From positions 806,001 to 870,000 of the forward strand of contig JACKMK010000002.1 in assembly GCA_024235395.1 (NCBI GenBank): a DNA stretch of 64,000 nt, read 5' to 3'. The notes beneath the pieces are model-generated. The model was not told where the DNA came from and ran no database searches. It saw nothing but the letters and a program-made list of their open reading frames with translations. Below, in pieces: positions 1 to 7,370 of this stretch; position 1 is the first letter of the stretch, and each line of letters opens with the position of its first letter. The DNA is from Chromatiaceae bacterium (GTDB lineage: Bacteria > Pseudomonadota > Gammaproteobacteria > Chromatiales > Chromatiaceae). A program made the position numbers and the translations under genes.

Positions 1-548
1 CGACCGCGGCGGAGCGGTTCAATGCGGACACGCCGGCAGCCACGGTCAGCAAGGAACTGGTGTTCGATGCGGCGCATTTCATCACCGACCACCCGGCCAA
101 ATGTTCCAACCTGCATGGCGGTCGCTACGTTCTGCAGGTCGAGGTCAGCGACCGCATCGATCCGATGACCGGCTGTGTGGTCGACTACGGCTACCTGAAG
201 CGGGTGGTGTCGAAGCAGGTGGTCGAGCGCTTCGATCATCACAACCTGAACTATGCCGCCGGGGAACTCGCCTGGCGCTCGAGTACCGAAATGCTGTGCG
301 CCCACATCTGGGAGTGCCTGATCGACTACCTGCCGGCACTCAGCCGCCTGCGCCTGTACGAGACACCGCAGTCATGGTGCGACTACCGCGGGCCCACGCT
401 GGCCGACTATCAGGCGCAGGGTTCCAACACGCTGCTGCACCCGTTTGCCGGGCCCGCCGACAGTGAACGGCGCAGGCAGTTGTTGTTGGCCGAGCCGGCG
501 ACCCTGCGGACCGTAGCCGGGCAGTCGGTTATCGGAGCCGGGCGATGA
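1..548 (+). CDS. 6-pyruvoyl-tetrahydropterin synthase / QueD family protein (5' end outside window)
   Basis: The open frame enters from the left edge and no ATG, GTG or TTG lies upstream of the first conserved strand, so the start is outside the window. The visible protein has the PTPS-fold landmarks: FDAAHF, a Cys in AKCSNLHGG, VVDYGYLK, FDHHNLN, and the C-terminal LYETPQSW segment that binds the pterin ring. Family members convert dihydroneopterin triphosphate-type substrates. Next to methanopterin genes a role in pterin biosynthesis is the natural inference. The usual LHGH zinc-binding pair reads LHGG here, so one of the three zinc-ligand histidines appears to be missing. The stop overlaps the end of the convergent HisA-like gene by 20 bp. 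Family membership is secure; the exact reaction is not. Confidence 0.8.
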   Translation, partial: TAAERFNADTPAATVSKELVFDAAHFITDHPAKCSNLHGGRYVLQVEVSDRIDPMTGCVVDYGYLKRVVSKQVVERFDHHNLNYAAGELAWRSSTEMLCAHIWECLIDYLPALSRLRLYETPQSWCDYRGPTLADYQAQGSNTLLHPFAGPADSERRRQLLLAEPATLRTVAGQSVIGAGR

Positions 549-1209
549 TCCGTGCATCGAGCCTGCCGTCGTGCAAGGCACTGGCCACCAGGGTCCCGGC
601 GGCGCCGGCGCGCGCGATCGTCTCGAGATCGGCGACGTTGCGTACGCCGCCTGCCAGGTACAGGCGCGCCGAAGGTGCCTCAGCCCGCCAGTGCTCCAAC
701 ATCGCCAGGTCGGGGCCGCTGTCGGCGCCGACACGTTCGAGGTTCATCAGGATCAGGTCGACGGGACGGCGCGCGGCATCGTGCGCGATGCCCGAAGGGT
801 CACGCAGGCCGTCGACGCCTCGGTCGATCGACAACAGCGCCTTGTCGCCGATGGGTGACGCAGGGTCGGTCCAGGTCTCTGACCCGACCACCGGAAGGAT
901 GCGTTCGTCAGTCGCCGCTGCCAGGCTGGACGGTGTCCTGAAACCACCGTCAAGCCAGATCTGCAGATCGGGAAAGGTATCGGCGATCTGTCCGACCAGT
1001 GCGAGCTGGCTCGCTTGGCCCTGGATGGCATCGAGATCGGCCAGGTAGATCAGCGGGAACTGCAACTGTTCGTGGAGGCGCCGCACCAGCGGCAGTACCT
1101 GTCCATCGGGACAGAGCACACTTTGCCAGGGACGGTACGCGGATCGCCGACCACGTATCGCGTGCACGGCGCGACCGCGGAGAAGGTCGATGACGGGAAT
1201 GATCTTCAA
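529..1209 (-). CDS. HisA/HisF-like TIM-barrel protein of the H4MPT gene island (COG1411-like)
   Basis: This 226-residue protein begins, from a TTG codon, with a strand resembling that of phosphoribosyl isomerase HisA (IIPVIDL). It keeps both catalytic-type aspartates, Asp8 and Asp129 (LLSID). The frame stays open upstream, but residues before the TTG do not look like protein and no better start is seen. Proteins of this HisA-like group occur in methanopterin gene islands of methylotrophs and in archaea. The reaction has not been established as far as I know, so an isomerase-type role in cofactor biosynthesis is only inference. The TTG lies 9 bp from the ATG of the divergent ATP-grasp gene. 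Histidine biosynthesis is unlikely because no his genes are nearby. Confidence 0.75.
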   Translation of the reverse strand: MKIIPVIDLLRGRAVHAIRGRRSAYRPWQSVLCPDGQVLPLVRRLHEQLQFPLIYLADLDAIQGQASQLALVGQIADTFPDLQIWLDGGFRTPSSLAAATDERILPVVGSETWTDPASPIGDKALLSIDRGVDGLRDPSGIAHDAARRPVDLILMNLERVGADSGPDLAMLEHWRAEAPSARLYLAGGVRNVADLETIARAGAAGTLVASALHDGRLDARIIARLR

Positions 1210-1218
1210 GGAGTCGGG

Positions 1219-2217
1219 ATGCGAATCTTCGTATTCGAATACGTGACCGGCGGGGGATGTTACAACGACGCGATGGTAGCAGACCTCGCCGTCGAGGGCG
1301 ATCTGATGCTGAACGCCGTGGTGCGCGACCTGCTCGACATCCATGGCGTCGAGGTGTTGGTGTGCCGCGACCGTCGTCTGCAGATGCCGCAGCTGCCGAT
1401 CGAGGTGCATTGGGTGGAGGGAGATTGGCAGATGGGGTGGGCGCATTGCCTGGCACAGGCCGATGCAGTACTGCCGATCGCGCCGGAGAGCGACAATGTG
1501 CTGGAGTCTCTGTGTCACGACGTCGAGTGGGCACGCAAACCCCTGCTCAACAGCACGGCCGGCGCGGTCGCGATTGCCGCCGACAAGCAGCGCACCTTGG
1601 ATCTACTGGGTCGTTGCGGCGTGCCGGTCGTACCGAGTTGGCGTGCCGACGGTGTGTCGTCGGTCGACACCCCGATCCTGGTAGTCAAACCGAACAAGGG
1701 GGTTGGGTGCCGGGGTATCCACCTGCTGACGGACGGGCGTGCGCTCGGCGACTTTATCGACAGCCAGAGCGAGCCGTCGCAGTGGCTGGTGCAACCCTAT
1801 CTCGAAGGGCAGGCCGCGAGTCTGTCCCTGTTGGTCGACGAACACTGCGTGTGTCTGCTGGGTTGCAACGTGCAACGTGTCGCCCAGGTGGATGACGGTT
1901 TCGTGCTGCTCGGTTGCGTCGTCAACGGTCTGAACGAGTCGCGCGAGCTGTTGGGCCAACTCGGTGAACAGGTGTGTCGTGCGATTCCCGGCCTCTGGGG
2001 GTATGTGGGCGTGGACCTGGTGATGACGGACCGCGGCCCAGTGGTGCTGGAGGTCAACCCGCGACTGACCACCTCATATGCCGGTATCCGGCGCTCCACC
2101 GGCTGGAATGTCGCCGAGCTGTTGATACACATGCTGAACACCACCTCGACGTTGCCGTTGCCACTGGTCGGCGCGCAGAGCATCCATGTGGACCTGGAGT
2201 TGGGACGTGTCGCGTAA
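1219..2217 (+). CDS. mfnD: ATP-grasp ligase, tyramine/tyrosine-glutamate ligase family (MfnD-like)
   Basis: This 332-residue ATP-grasp protein starts at an ATG preceded by AAGGAG with a 5-bp gap. The nucleotide-binding strands are visible as VVKPNKGVGCRG (about residues 155-166) and WLVQPYLEG (about 190). The metal-binding segment VVLEVNPRLTTSY lies about residues 275-288, with the Glu-x-Asn pair. In Methanocaldococcus the related MfnD joins glutamate to tyramine in methanofuran synthesis. Bacterial methylofuran carries tyrosine and a polyglutamate chain, so the bacterial substrate may differ. It is the first gene of a four-gene plus-strand operon and overlaps the next gene by 11 bp. Family assignment is firm; substrate is inferred from context. 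Confidence 0.8.
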   Translation: MRIFVFEYVTGGGCYNDAMVADLAVEGDLMLNAVVRDLLDIHGVEVLVCRDRRLQMPQLPIEVHWVEGDWQMGWAHCLAQADAVLPIAPESDNVLESLCHDVEWARKPLLNSTAGAVAIAADKQRTLDLLGRCGVPVVPSWRADGVSSVDTPILVVKPNKGVGCRGIHLLTDGRALGDFIDSQSEPSQWLVQPYLEGQAASLSLLVDEHCVCLLGCNVQRVAQVDDGFVLLGCVVNGLNESRELLGQLGEQVCRAIPGLWGYVGVDLVMTDRGPVVLEVNPRLTTSYAGIRRSTGWNVAELLIHMLNTTSTLPLPLVGAQSIHVDLELGRVA

Positions 2218-3265
2218 GCTGGGCATCATCGGCTGGGATCTCGGCGGCGCGCACCTCAAGATGGCGGTGCTCGATGCACAGGGCGGTCTGCAGTGGATCG
2301 CGCAGCGAGCGACTCCGCTCTGGCAGGGACTGCAGCCGCTCGACGACGCGTTTTGCGACCTGGGGAAACGTGTCGAGTTCAGTGCCTTCGACCACGTGCT
2401 CACCATGACCGGCGAACTGGCGGACCTGTTCGAGAACCGCACGGTCGGCGTCGCCACACTCGCCGCCTTTGTCGCCGAACGCCTGCCCGCGGGCAGCCTG
2501 CGGCTGTATGCGGGCCCGCTGGAATTCGTCGATCCCGCGCAGTCCGCCAGCCTGTATCGCAACATCGCGTCGGCCAACTGGTACGCCTCGGCGGCTTGGC
2601 TTGCGGCCACTCGTGGTGAAGGACTGCTGGTCGACATCGGCAGTACAACGACCGACCTGCTGCCGTTTCATGGGCGGGTGGTGTGCAACCGCGGCTACAG
2701 TGATCGCGAGCGGCTTGCGTGCGAGGAACTGGTGTATACCGGTGTGGTGCGTACGCCGGTGATGGCGGTGGTCCAGCGGGTGCCCTTCGCCGGTGACTGG
2801 ATGGCGGTCGCGAGCGAACACTTCGCCACCATGGCCGACGTCTACCGCGTTCTCGAGGTGCTGCCGGATGGTGCCGACCAGTATCCGAGCGCGGATGGCC
2901 GAGACAAGGACACGACATCCAGCATGCGCCGCCTCGCCCGCATGATCGGCGCCGACCTGGGCGATGCCAGCGTGGACAGCTGGCGGGCGCTCGCGGCGTT
3001 CGTAGCCGAACGCCAGCTTGACCTGATCGCCGACGCCTGCTGGCGTCAGCTCAGTGTGGCACCGACACTGTCGCTGCCACTCTATGCCGCCGGTGCAGGC
3101 CGTTTCCTGGTGCCGCGTCTGGCACAGCGCCTGGGCCGTGAATGTCACGATGTCGACACGTTGATCGGTGCGCCGGCCAGCGGTGGAGGGTCTGGTGCGG
3201 ATTGCGTACCGGCGGTCGCCATCGCACAGCTGGTCGCAATGCAGAGGTTGGCATGTGCCTGTTGA
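2207..3265 (+). CDS. mfnF: Hydantoinase/oxoprolinase-fold protein, MfnF-like (COG1548)
   Basis: The GTG at 2207, with GGAG seven bases upstream, gives a 352-residue protein whose N-terminus IIGWDLGGAHLKMAV is the actin-like ATPase phosphate-1 loop. A second loop, LVDIGSTTTDLLP, lies near residue 143. This pattern is that of the COG1548 hydantoinase/oxoprolinase branch. MfnF of Methanocaldococcus condenses the furan and tyramine-glutamate halves of methanofuran. Position between the MfnD-like ligase and pabB supports the same role in methylofuran synthesis. It overlaps pabB by 13 bp, which suggests translational coupling. An alternative ATG at 2186 is possible but lies deep in the previous gene. 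Confidence 0.78.
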   Translation: MSRKLGIIGWDLGGAHLKMAVLDAQGGLQWIAQRATPLWQGLQPLDDAFCDLGKRVEFSAFDHVLTMTGELADLFENRTVGVATLAAFVAERLPAGSLRLYAGPLEFVDPAQSASLYRNIASANWYASAAWLAATRGEGLLVDIGSTTTDLLPFHGRVVCNRGYSDRERLACEELVYTGVVRTPVMAVVQRVPFAGDWMAVASEHFATMADVYRVLEVLPDGADQYPSADGRDKDTTSSMRRLARMIGADLGDASVDSWRALAAFVAERQLDLIADACWRQLSVAPTLSLPLYAAGAGRFLVPRLAQRLGRECHDVDTLIGAPASGGGSGADCVPAVAIAQLVAMQRLACAC

Positions 3266-4638
3266 CCGAGCTTCCCTATCGACCGGACAGCAGCCAGCTA
3301 TTTGCCGGAATCGCACAGCGCCCCTGGGCGGTGTTCCTGGACAGCGGCCGGCCCTATTCGCAAGCGGGTCGTTACGACGTCTTCGCTGCCGATCCCTATC
3401 TGACGCTGTGCACCCGTGGCCTGTTCACCGAGATACGTGACGGCGACGGTGTGCGCCGCAGCAGTTCGGACCCGCTTCGTCTGCTGCGCGAGGCGCTCGG
3501 CGAGCCGATCGTCAACGATACCGGGCTGCCGTTCTGCGGCGGTGCGCTCGGTTGGTTGTCATATGACCTCGGCCGTCGATTCGAGCGCCTGCCGAGTTGC
3601 GCCCGGGATGCCGAGGACCTGCCGGAAATGGCGATCGGGCTGTTCGACTGGGCCGTGGTCGTCGATCATCAGATGCGGCGCAGCTGGTTGGTCGGGCAGG
3701 GCAGGGATCCGCGCACGCGGCGCCGCTGGTGGTCGCTGCTGCGGCAGTTCGGTCGACCTGCACAGAGCGTGGTCCGCCGACCTTTCCGGGTCACAGGTCC
3801 GGTGCGTTCCAACATGGATCGTCGACAATACGATGCCGCGTTTGCGCGCATCGCGCGCTATATCCGCGACGGCGACTGCTACCAGGTCAATTTCGCACAA
3901 CGTTTCACCGCACCGGCAGAAGGCGACGGATGGTCGGCCTATCTGCGTCTGCGCGAGCTCAATCCGGCGCCGTTCAGTGCCTTCGTCAACACGCCTTACG
4001 GTCAGGCCCTGAGTTCATCGCCGGAGCGCTTTCTGTCTCTGGTCAATGGGCACGTGGAGACCAAGCCGATCAAGGGCACGCGTCCGCGCGCCGATACCCC
4101 CGAGGGGGATTCGGCGATGGCTGCGGAGCTGGCCGGCAGCCGAAAGGACCAGGCCGAAAACCTGATGATCGTGGACCTGCTGCGCAACGACATCGGGCGT
4201 ACCTGCCGTATCGGCAGCGTGCGGGTACCGAAACTGTTCGACGTCGAGAGCTACGCGACGGTACACCACCTGGTCAGCACGGTGTGCGGCGAACTGGGCG
4301 AGGGACGGGATGCCTTCGACCTGGTGCGCGCCTGCTTTCCCGGGGGGTCGATCACCGGTGCACCGAAGATCCGCGCGATGCAGATCATCGAGGAACTCGA
4401 ACCTCACCGTCGCGGGCTGTATTGCGGTTCGATCGCGTATTTTTCGGCCGACGGCAACATGGATTCGAATATCGCGATCCGTACTCTGGTCTATAACCAT
4501 GGCAGGGTCCGATGCTGGGCCGGAGGCGGGATCGTCGCCGATTCCACTGCGGATGCCGAGTATCAGGAGACGTTCGACAAGGCCGCGGCGATGTTGCGTC
4601 TGCTCAATGGCGAGGGCCTTTCCGATGTGGGTCGTTAA
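3253..4638 (+). CDS. pabB: Aminodeoxychorismate synthase component I
   Basis: This 461-residue chorismate-utilising enzyme makes aminodeoxychorismate, the precursor of p-aminobenzoate. The C-terminal chorismate-binding domain is plain: KPIKGTRPR, ENLMIVDLLRND, FPGGSITGAPK and the closing GGGIVADS. The N-terminal region matches the usual TrpE/PabB N-domain. p-Aminobenzoate is needed both for folate and for the arylamine part of methanopterin. Its place inside the mfn operon, overlapping mfnF and mfnE, suggests a copy devoted to H4MPT, though supply to folate cannot be excluded. PabB and TrpE are close relatives; the KPIKGT motif favours PabB. No pabA or pabC is in the window. Confidence 0.88.
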   Translation: MCLLTELPYRPDSSQLFAGIAQRPWAVFLDSGRPYSQAGRYDVFAADPYLTLCTRGLFTEIRDGDGVRRSSSDPLRLLREALGEPIVNDTGLPFCGGALGWLSYDLGRRFERLPSCARDAEDLPEMAIGLFDWAVVVDHQMRRSWLVGQGRDPRTRRRWWSLLRQFGRPAQSVVRRPFRVTGPVRSNMDRRQYDAAFARIARYIRDGDCYQVNFAQRFTAPAEGDGWSAYLRLRELNPAPFSAFVNTPYGQALSSSPERFLSLVNGHVETKPIKGTRPRADTPEGDSAMAAELAGSRKDQAENLMIVDLLRNDIGRTCRIGSVRVPKLFDVESYATVHHLVSTVCGELGEGRDAFDLVRACFPGGSITGAPKIRAMQIIEELEPHRRGLYCGSIAYFSADGNMDSNIAIRTLVYNHGRVRCWAGGGIVADSTADAEYQETFDKAAAMLRLLNGEGLSDVGR

Positions 4639-5233
4639 GCTCGGCGGAAGTCTGTGGGACTCCCCCTATCTCGCGGACTGGTTGCAGCAACTGGAGCGCG
4701 TGGAGCAGCCGCTGGTGGTGGTGCCGGGGGGAGGTCCGTTCGCCGATCAGGTGCGCACGGTGCAGGCCCGCTGGGGGTTCGACGATGCCGCCGCACATGC
4801 GATGGCGTTGCGTGGCATGGAACAGATGGCGCAGATGCTGTGTGCAATGCAGCCCGGGATGGTCCCGGCCGCCGAAGCCGACGAGATGCGTCATGCGCTG
4901 CGCAGCGGCAGGGTCCCGGTCTGGCTGCCCAGCCGGATGGTCCTCGCCGAGCCGGCGATCGCAGCGAGCTGGCGTGTCACCTCGGACAGTCTGGCCGTGT
5001 GGCTTGCCAGTGTCTTGAACGCCAGCGGTGTGTTGCTGGTGAAATCGGTCGAGTTGCCGGTGACGGTGGCAGACGTCGGTGGCCTGCAGCGCAGCGGCCT
5101 GCTGGACGCCGCATTCGACGGCTACCTGCGACACTTCCCCGGTCCGGTCTGGATGATGTCGCGCAAGCACAGCGCAACGCTTGCGGCGGTACTCGACGGG
5201 CGCGAAGGACCGATGCTGTCAGTCGCCTGCTGA
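4625..5233 (+). CDS. mfnE: Amino acid kinase family protein, MfnE-like furan phosphate kinase
   Basis: This short amino acid kinase fold protein (202 residues) starts MWVVKLGGSL, the family's phosphate-binding strand, and continues with VVVPGGGPFADQVR around residue 34. In Methanocaldococcus, MfnE phosphorylates aminomethylfuran phosphate to the diphosphate used by MfnF. The gene is the fourth in the mfnD-mfnF-pabB-mfnE operon and overlaps pabB by 14 bp. Length fits the short COG2054-type kinases rather than aspartokinase or glutamate kinase. The operon ends here, facing the minus-strand block 30 bp away. Family is clear; the substrate rests on homology and context. Confidence 0.82.
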   Translation: MWVVKLGGSLWDSPYLADWLQQLERVEQPLVVVPGGGPFADQVRTVQARWGFDDAAAHAMALRGMEQMAQMLCAMQPGMVPAAEADEMRHALRSGRVPVWLPSRMVLAEPAIAASWRVTSDSLAVWLASVLNASGVLLVKSVELPVTVADVGGLQRSGLLDAAFDGYLRHFPGPVWMMSRKHSATLAAVLDGREGPMLSVAC

Positions 5234-5262
5234 TCGGTCCTTCCGCGTGGCCGGACTGCTGT

Positions 5263-5655
5263 TCAGGCGTCGTACTTCAGGTACTTGAACCTGGGGTCAT
5301 CCGGTGTGCCCTCGAGCGCGCTTCCCGGCTCTCGACCCGGTTGCCACATCACGACCTCTTCGATCTTTCTTGCCAGCTCAAAGTCCTTCGCGGTAACGCC
5401 CTTGGCGGAATGCGTGCACAGCTTGACGATCACGAACGCGTAGGACGCGGTGAGATCGGGGTGATGAAACGCCGCCTCGGCGAGGTGGCCGACGGTGTTG
5501 ATCACCATCAGCGTGCCTTTCCATCCGCTGGTCTTGTACTTGCGCCGGATCCAGCCGTCTTCGAGATACCACTTCGGGAGTTCGTCTCGCAGGCGCGCCT
5601 CGATATCGGCGTCGCTGTAGACCTCGTCGTTCGATTTGTTACGCCATTGGCTCAT
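5263..5655 (-). CDS. phhB: Pterin-4a-carbinolamine dehydratase family protein
   Basis: This 130-residue protein carries the dehydratase signature EAAFHHPDL (about residues 60-68) and the downstream LCTHSAKGVTAKDFELA segment. Classical members dehydrate 4a-hydroxytetrahydropterin. No aromatic amino acid hydroxylase is nearby, and pcd genes are a regular part of methanopterin islands in methylotrophs, so a role in pterin cofactor metabolism is more likely here. It is the last gene of the minus-strand block, 67 bp after the SpeD-like gene, and ends facing mfnE. The protein has about 25-30 extra residues in front of the core domain. Confidence 0.88.
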   Translation of the reverse strand: MSQWRNKSNDEVYSDADIEARLRDELPKWYLEDGWIRRKYKTSGWKGTLMVINTVGHLAEAAFHHPDLTASYAFVIVKLCTHSAKGVTAKDFELARKIEEVVMWQPGREPGSALEGTPDDPRFKYLKYDA

Positions 5656-5722
5656 GGTTCGATCTCCGTGTTACGCCGCTCGCCAATCACGGACCGCGGC
5701 GCAGTGTCTCCGGGTGCCGCGC

Positions 5723-6079
5723 TCAGACCAGGCGCCATTCCAGGTGCGTCGGATGCAGCGCCTGCTGAATATAGTCCAGGCAGAGTGCCGGTTCGAAGCG
5801 CCGGCAAGAGTAGACGTCCAGCGTGAAAAGACGCCGCTCGCGCCAGGTGTATAGCGAACAACCCGATTCGGCCCAGGCCTGAAAGCCGCCAACGCCGTGA
5901 TGCAGTGTGCTGACCGCATCCGGCGAAAAGATCAGCGCGTCGGCGATCGGTGTCATGCGCAGTCGCTCGGTCAGGCCGCGAAGCAGGGCACCGACGAACG
6001 TGGCGTCGACCGCGGGGATGCCGTACAGACCCTCGATGACCAGGCGCTGACGCAACACCTCGGGACACAGGGTCGTCAT
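5723..6079 (-). CDS. SpeD-like pyruvoyl-dependent decarboxylase homologue with altered active site
   Basis: The 118-residue length and the motif order match single-chain class 1b S-adenosylmethionine decarboxylase. Around the self-cleavage site the protein reads AWAESGCSLYTW, with the Glu71-Ser72 pair that would give the pyruvoyl group, followed by VYSCR with Cys92 at the place of the catalytic cysteine. The position equivalent to the processing histidine (IHTW in typical SpeD) is Tyr77. The start overlaps the mfnB stop by 4 bp (ATGA), so it is translated with the methylofuran genes. No spermidine synthase is present. Fold assignment is good; the substrate is unknown and need not be S-adenosylmethionine. 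Confidence 0.72.
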   Translation of the reverse strand: MTTLCPEVLRQRLVIEGLYGIPAVDATFVGALLRGLTERLRMTPIADALIFSPDAVSTLHHGVGGFQAWAESGCSLYTWRERRLFTLDVYSCRRFEPALCLDYIQQALHPTHLEWRLV

Positions 6080-6792
6080 ACGGCTTCCATGCGGCGGTGA
6101 CGCGGCGCCTTTTTCGTTGTCCGAGTTGGAATCCGTCTACGGACGCGCGCGACCGCGTCCGGGTCGATCCCGGCAGCGCGGTCGCCCACGCACAATGCGC
6201 TGCGAAACCCGAGATAGTCGGCACCGATCGGCAACAATCGGGCGATATCGTCGGACCTCAGGCGTCCGGCCAGACCACAAACCAGGCCAACGCTGTGGGC
6301 GGCGTCGACGAATCCGGCGATCCACTGCCGTGTCCGGCATTCGGTCAAAGATCCGGCGTGCTTGTCGTGCGTATCGAGCATCGCACCGTAGACGCCGGCA
6401 TCGGCCAGCTGTGGCAACAGGTCATTCGGGTCGTAGCGATCGGCAAAACACACGGCGACCAGCTTCAGGTCTGCGACGCCGGGTCGCACCGCGGCCAGCA
6501 TCTGCGATGCGGCGTCGCTGTCGTACAGGCCGAACTTGACCATGTCGACCCCGCAATCCGCCGTTGCCTCGATCTGTTCGCGCAGCGCCCGGGCGTCCGG
6601 TGCGGGACGGCCGGTGGTGGCGCTGACCGGACGCTTGCCACCGACCACCGCCACGACCGCACGGATGTCCCTCGCGGGCAGGGCGCCGAGCGCCCCGTCG
6701 GCCGGTTCTTTGCAGTCGATGATGTCGGCCCCGCCATGCAAGGCGATCAGTGCCTCGTCGGCGGAGCGGATGCTGGCGAGCAGTCCTGTCAT
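6076..6792 (-). CDS. mfnB: (5-formylfuran-3-yl)methyl phosphate synthase
   Basis: MfnB builds the furan ring of methanofuran/methylofuran from two glyceraldehyde 3-phosphate molecules. The 238-residue TIM-barrel protein shows the conserved IIDCKEP segment, with Asp26 and the Schiff-base-type Lys28, and the second lysine in DMVKFGLYD (Lys86). The chosen ATG at 6792 overlaps the stop of the DUF447 gene by 4 bp, and the next gene overlaps the mfnB stop in the same way. An arginine/lysine-rich tail follows the barrel. Together with mfnD, mfnE and mfnF on the facing operon it covers most of the known furan cofactor route; the aminotransferase step (mfnC) is not seen. Confidence 0.88.
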   Translation of the reverse strand: MTGLLASIRSADEALIALHGGADIIDCKEPADGALGALPARDIRAVVAVVGGKRPVSATTGRPAPDARALREQIEATADCGVDMVKFGLYDSDAASQMLAAVRPGVADLKLVAVCFADRYDPNDLLPQLADAGVYGAMLDTHDKHAGSLTECRTRQWIAGFVDAAHSVGLVCGLAGRLRSDDIARLLPIGADYLGFRSALCVGDRAAGIDPDAVARVRRRIPTRTTKKAPRHRRMEAV

Positions 6793-7361
6793 GCACAGGC
6801 CCGCGCACGGTGTTCTTCGACCCGCCGCAGCAGCCACCGCCATGCCTCCCGCTCCTCGGCGCCGGCAGTCTTGTCGATCGCGATCTGCAGGTAGGCGATC
6901 TCGCTGTCGATCTTGTCGTCCGGCAGCCTGTCCAGGCGACTCACCAGGATCGCAAGTTCGAGTACCGCGGCCTGTGCCCGGTTGTAACCGGCGAACGGAC
7001 GATGATTCTCGATGTGCACGGTGCGGCACAGGAACTGCGGCCGTTGTTCGTCCTGCTCGACACGCACGACCTCGACCTCGCGGTGGCTCAAGGCCCCGCT
7101 CAATCGTGTGCACGCAATCCGGGTGCAGCGCTGCGTCGGCCAGTCGCGCCGCCCGGTCAGGCAGCCGGCATACAGGCGAACGTCATCGGTGGTGTTGATG
7201 CTCGCGTGCCGGTCACGCAACAGGTTGTCGAGTGTGCGCGATGGCCGGAAAGGCGCGAGCAGGCAGATTTCACCACGCCAGCGCAGACCCATCGGTGCAA
7301 TGTGTGCGCTGCCATCCGCATCGTTGGTGACCAGCAGGATTTCGTTGATGCGTTCGCTCAT
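6789..7361 (-). CDS. DUF447-family protein (Orf9 type of H4MPT islands)
   Basis: The 190-residue protein begins INEILLVTN, followed by AHIAPMGLRW and a conserved NTTDDVRLYAGCL segment, as in the archaeal DUF447 group with a flavin-reductase-like split barrel. The C-terminal third is helical (EIAYLQIAIDKTAG). Homologues sit in methanopterin islands of methylotrophs and in methanogens, and their reaction is not known to me. A flavin- or pterin-binding role is inference from the fold. It follows fhcA after 9 bp and overlaps mfnB by 4 bp, so it belongs to the same transcript. Confidence 0.75.
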   Translation of the reverse strand: MSERINEILLVTNDADGSAHIAPMGLRWRGEICLLAPFRPSRTLDNLLRDRHASINTTDDVRLYAGCLTGRRDWPTQRCTRIACTRLSGALSHREVEVVRVEQDEQRPQFLCRTVHIENHRPFAGYNRAQAAVLELAILVSRLDRLPDDKIDSEIAYLQIAIDKTAGAEEREAWRWLLRRVEEHRARACA

Positions 7362-7370
7362 GACAGGTCC

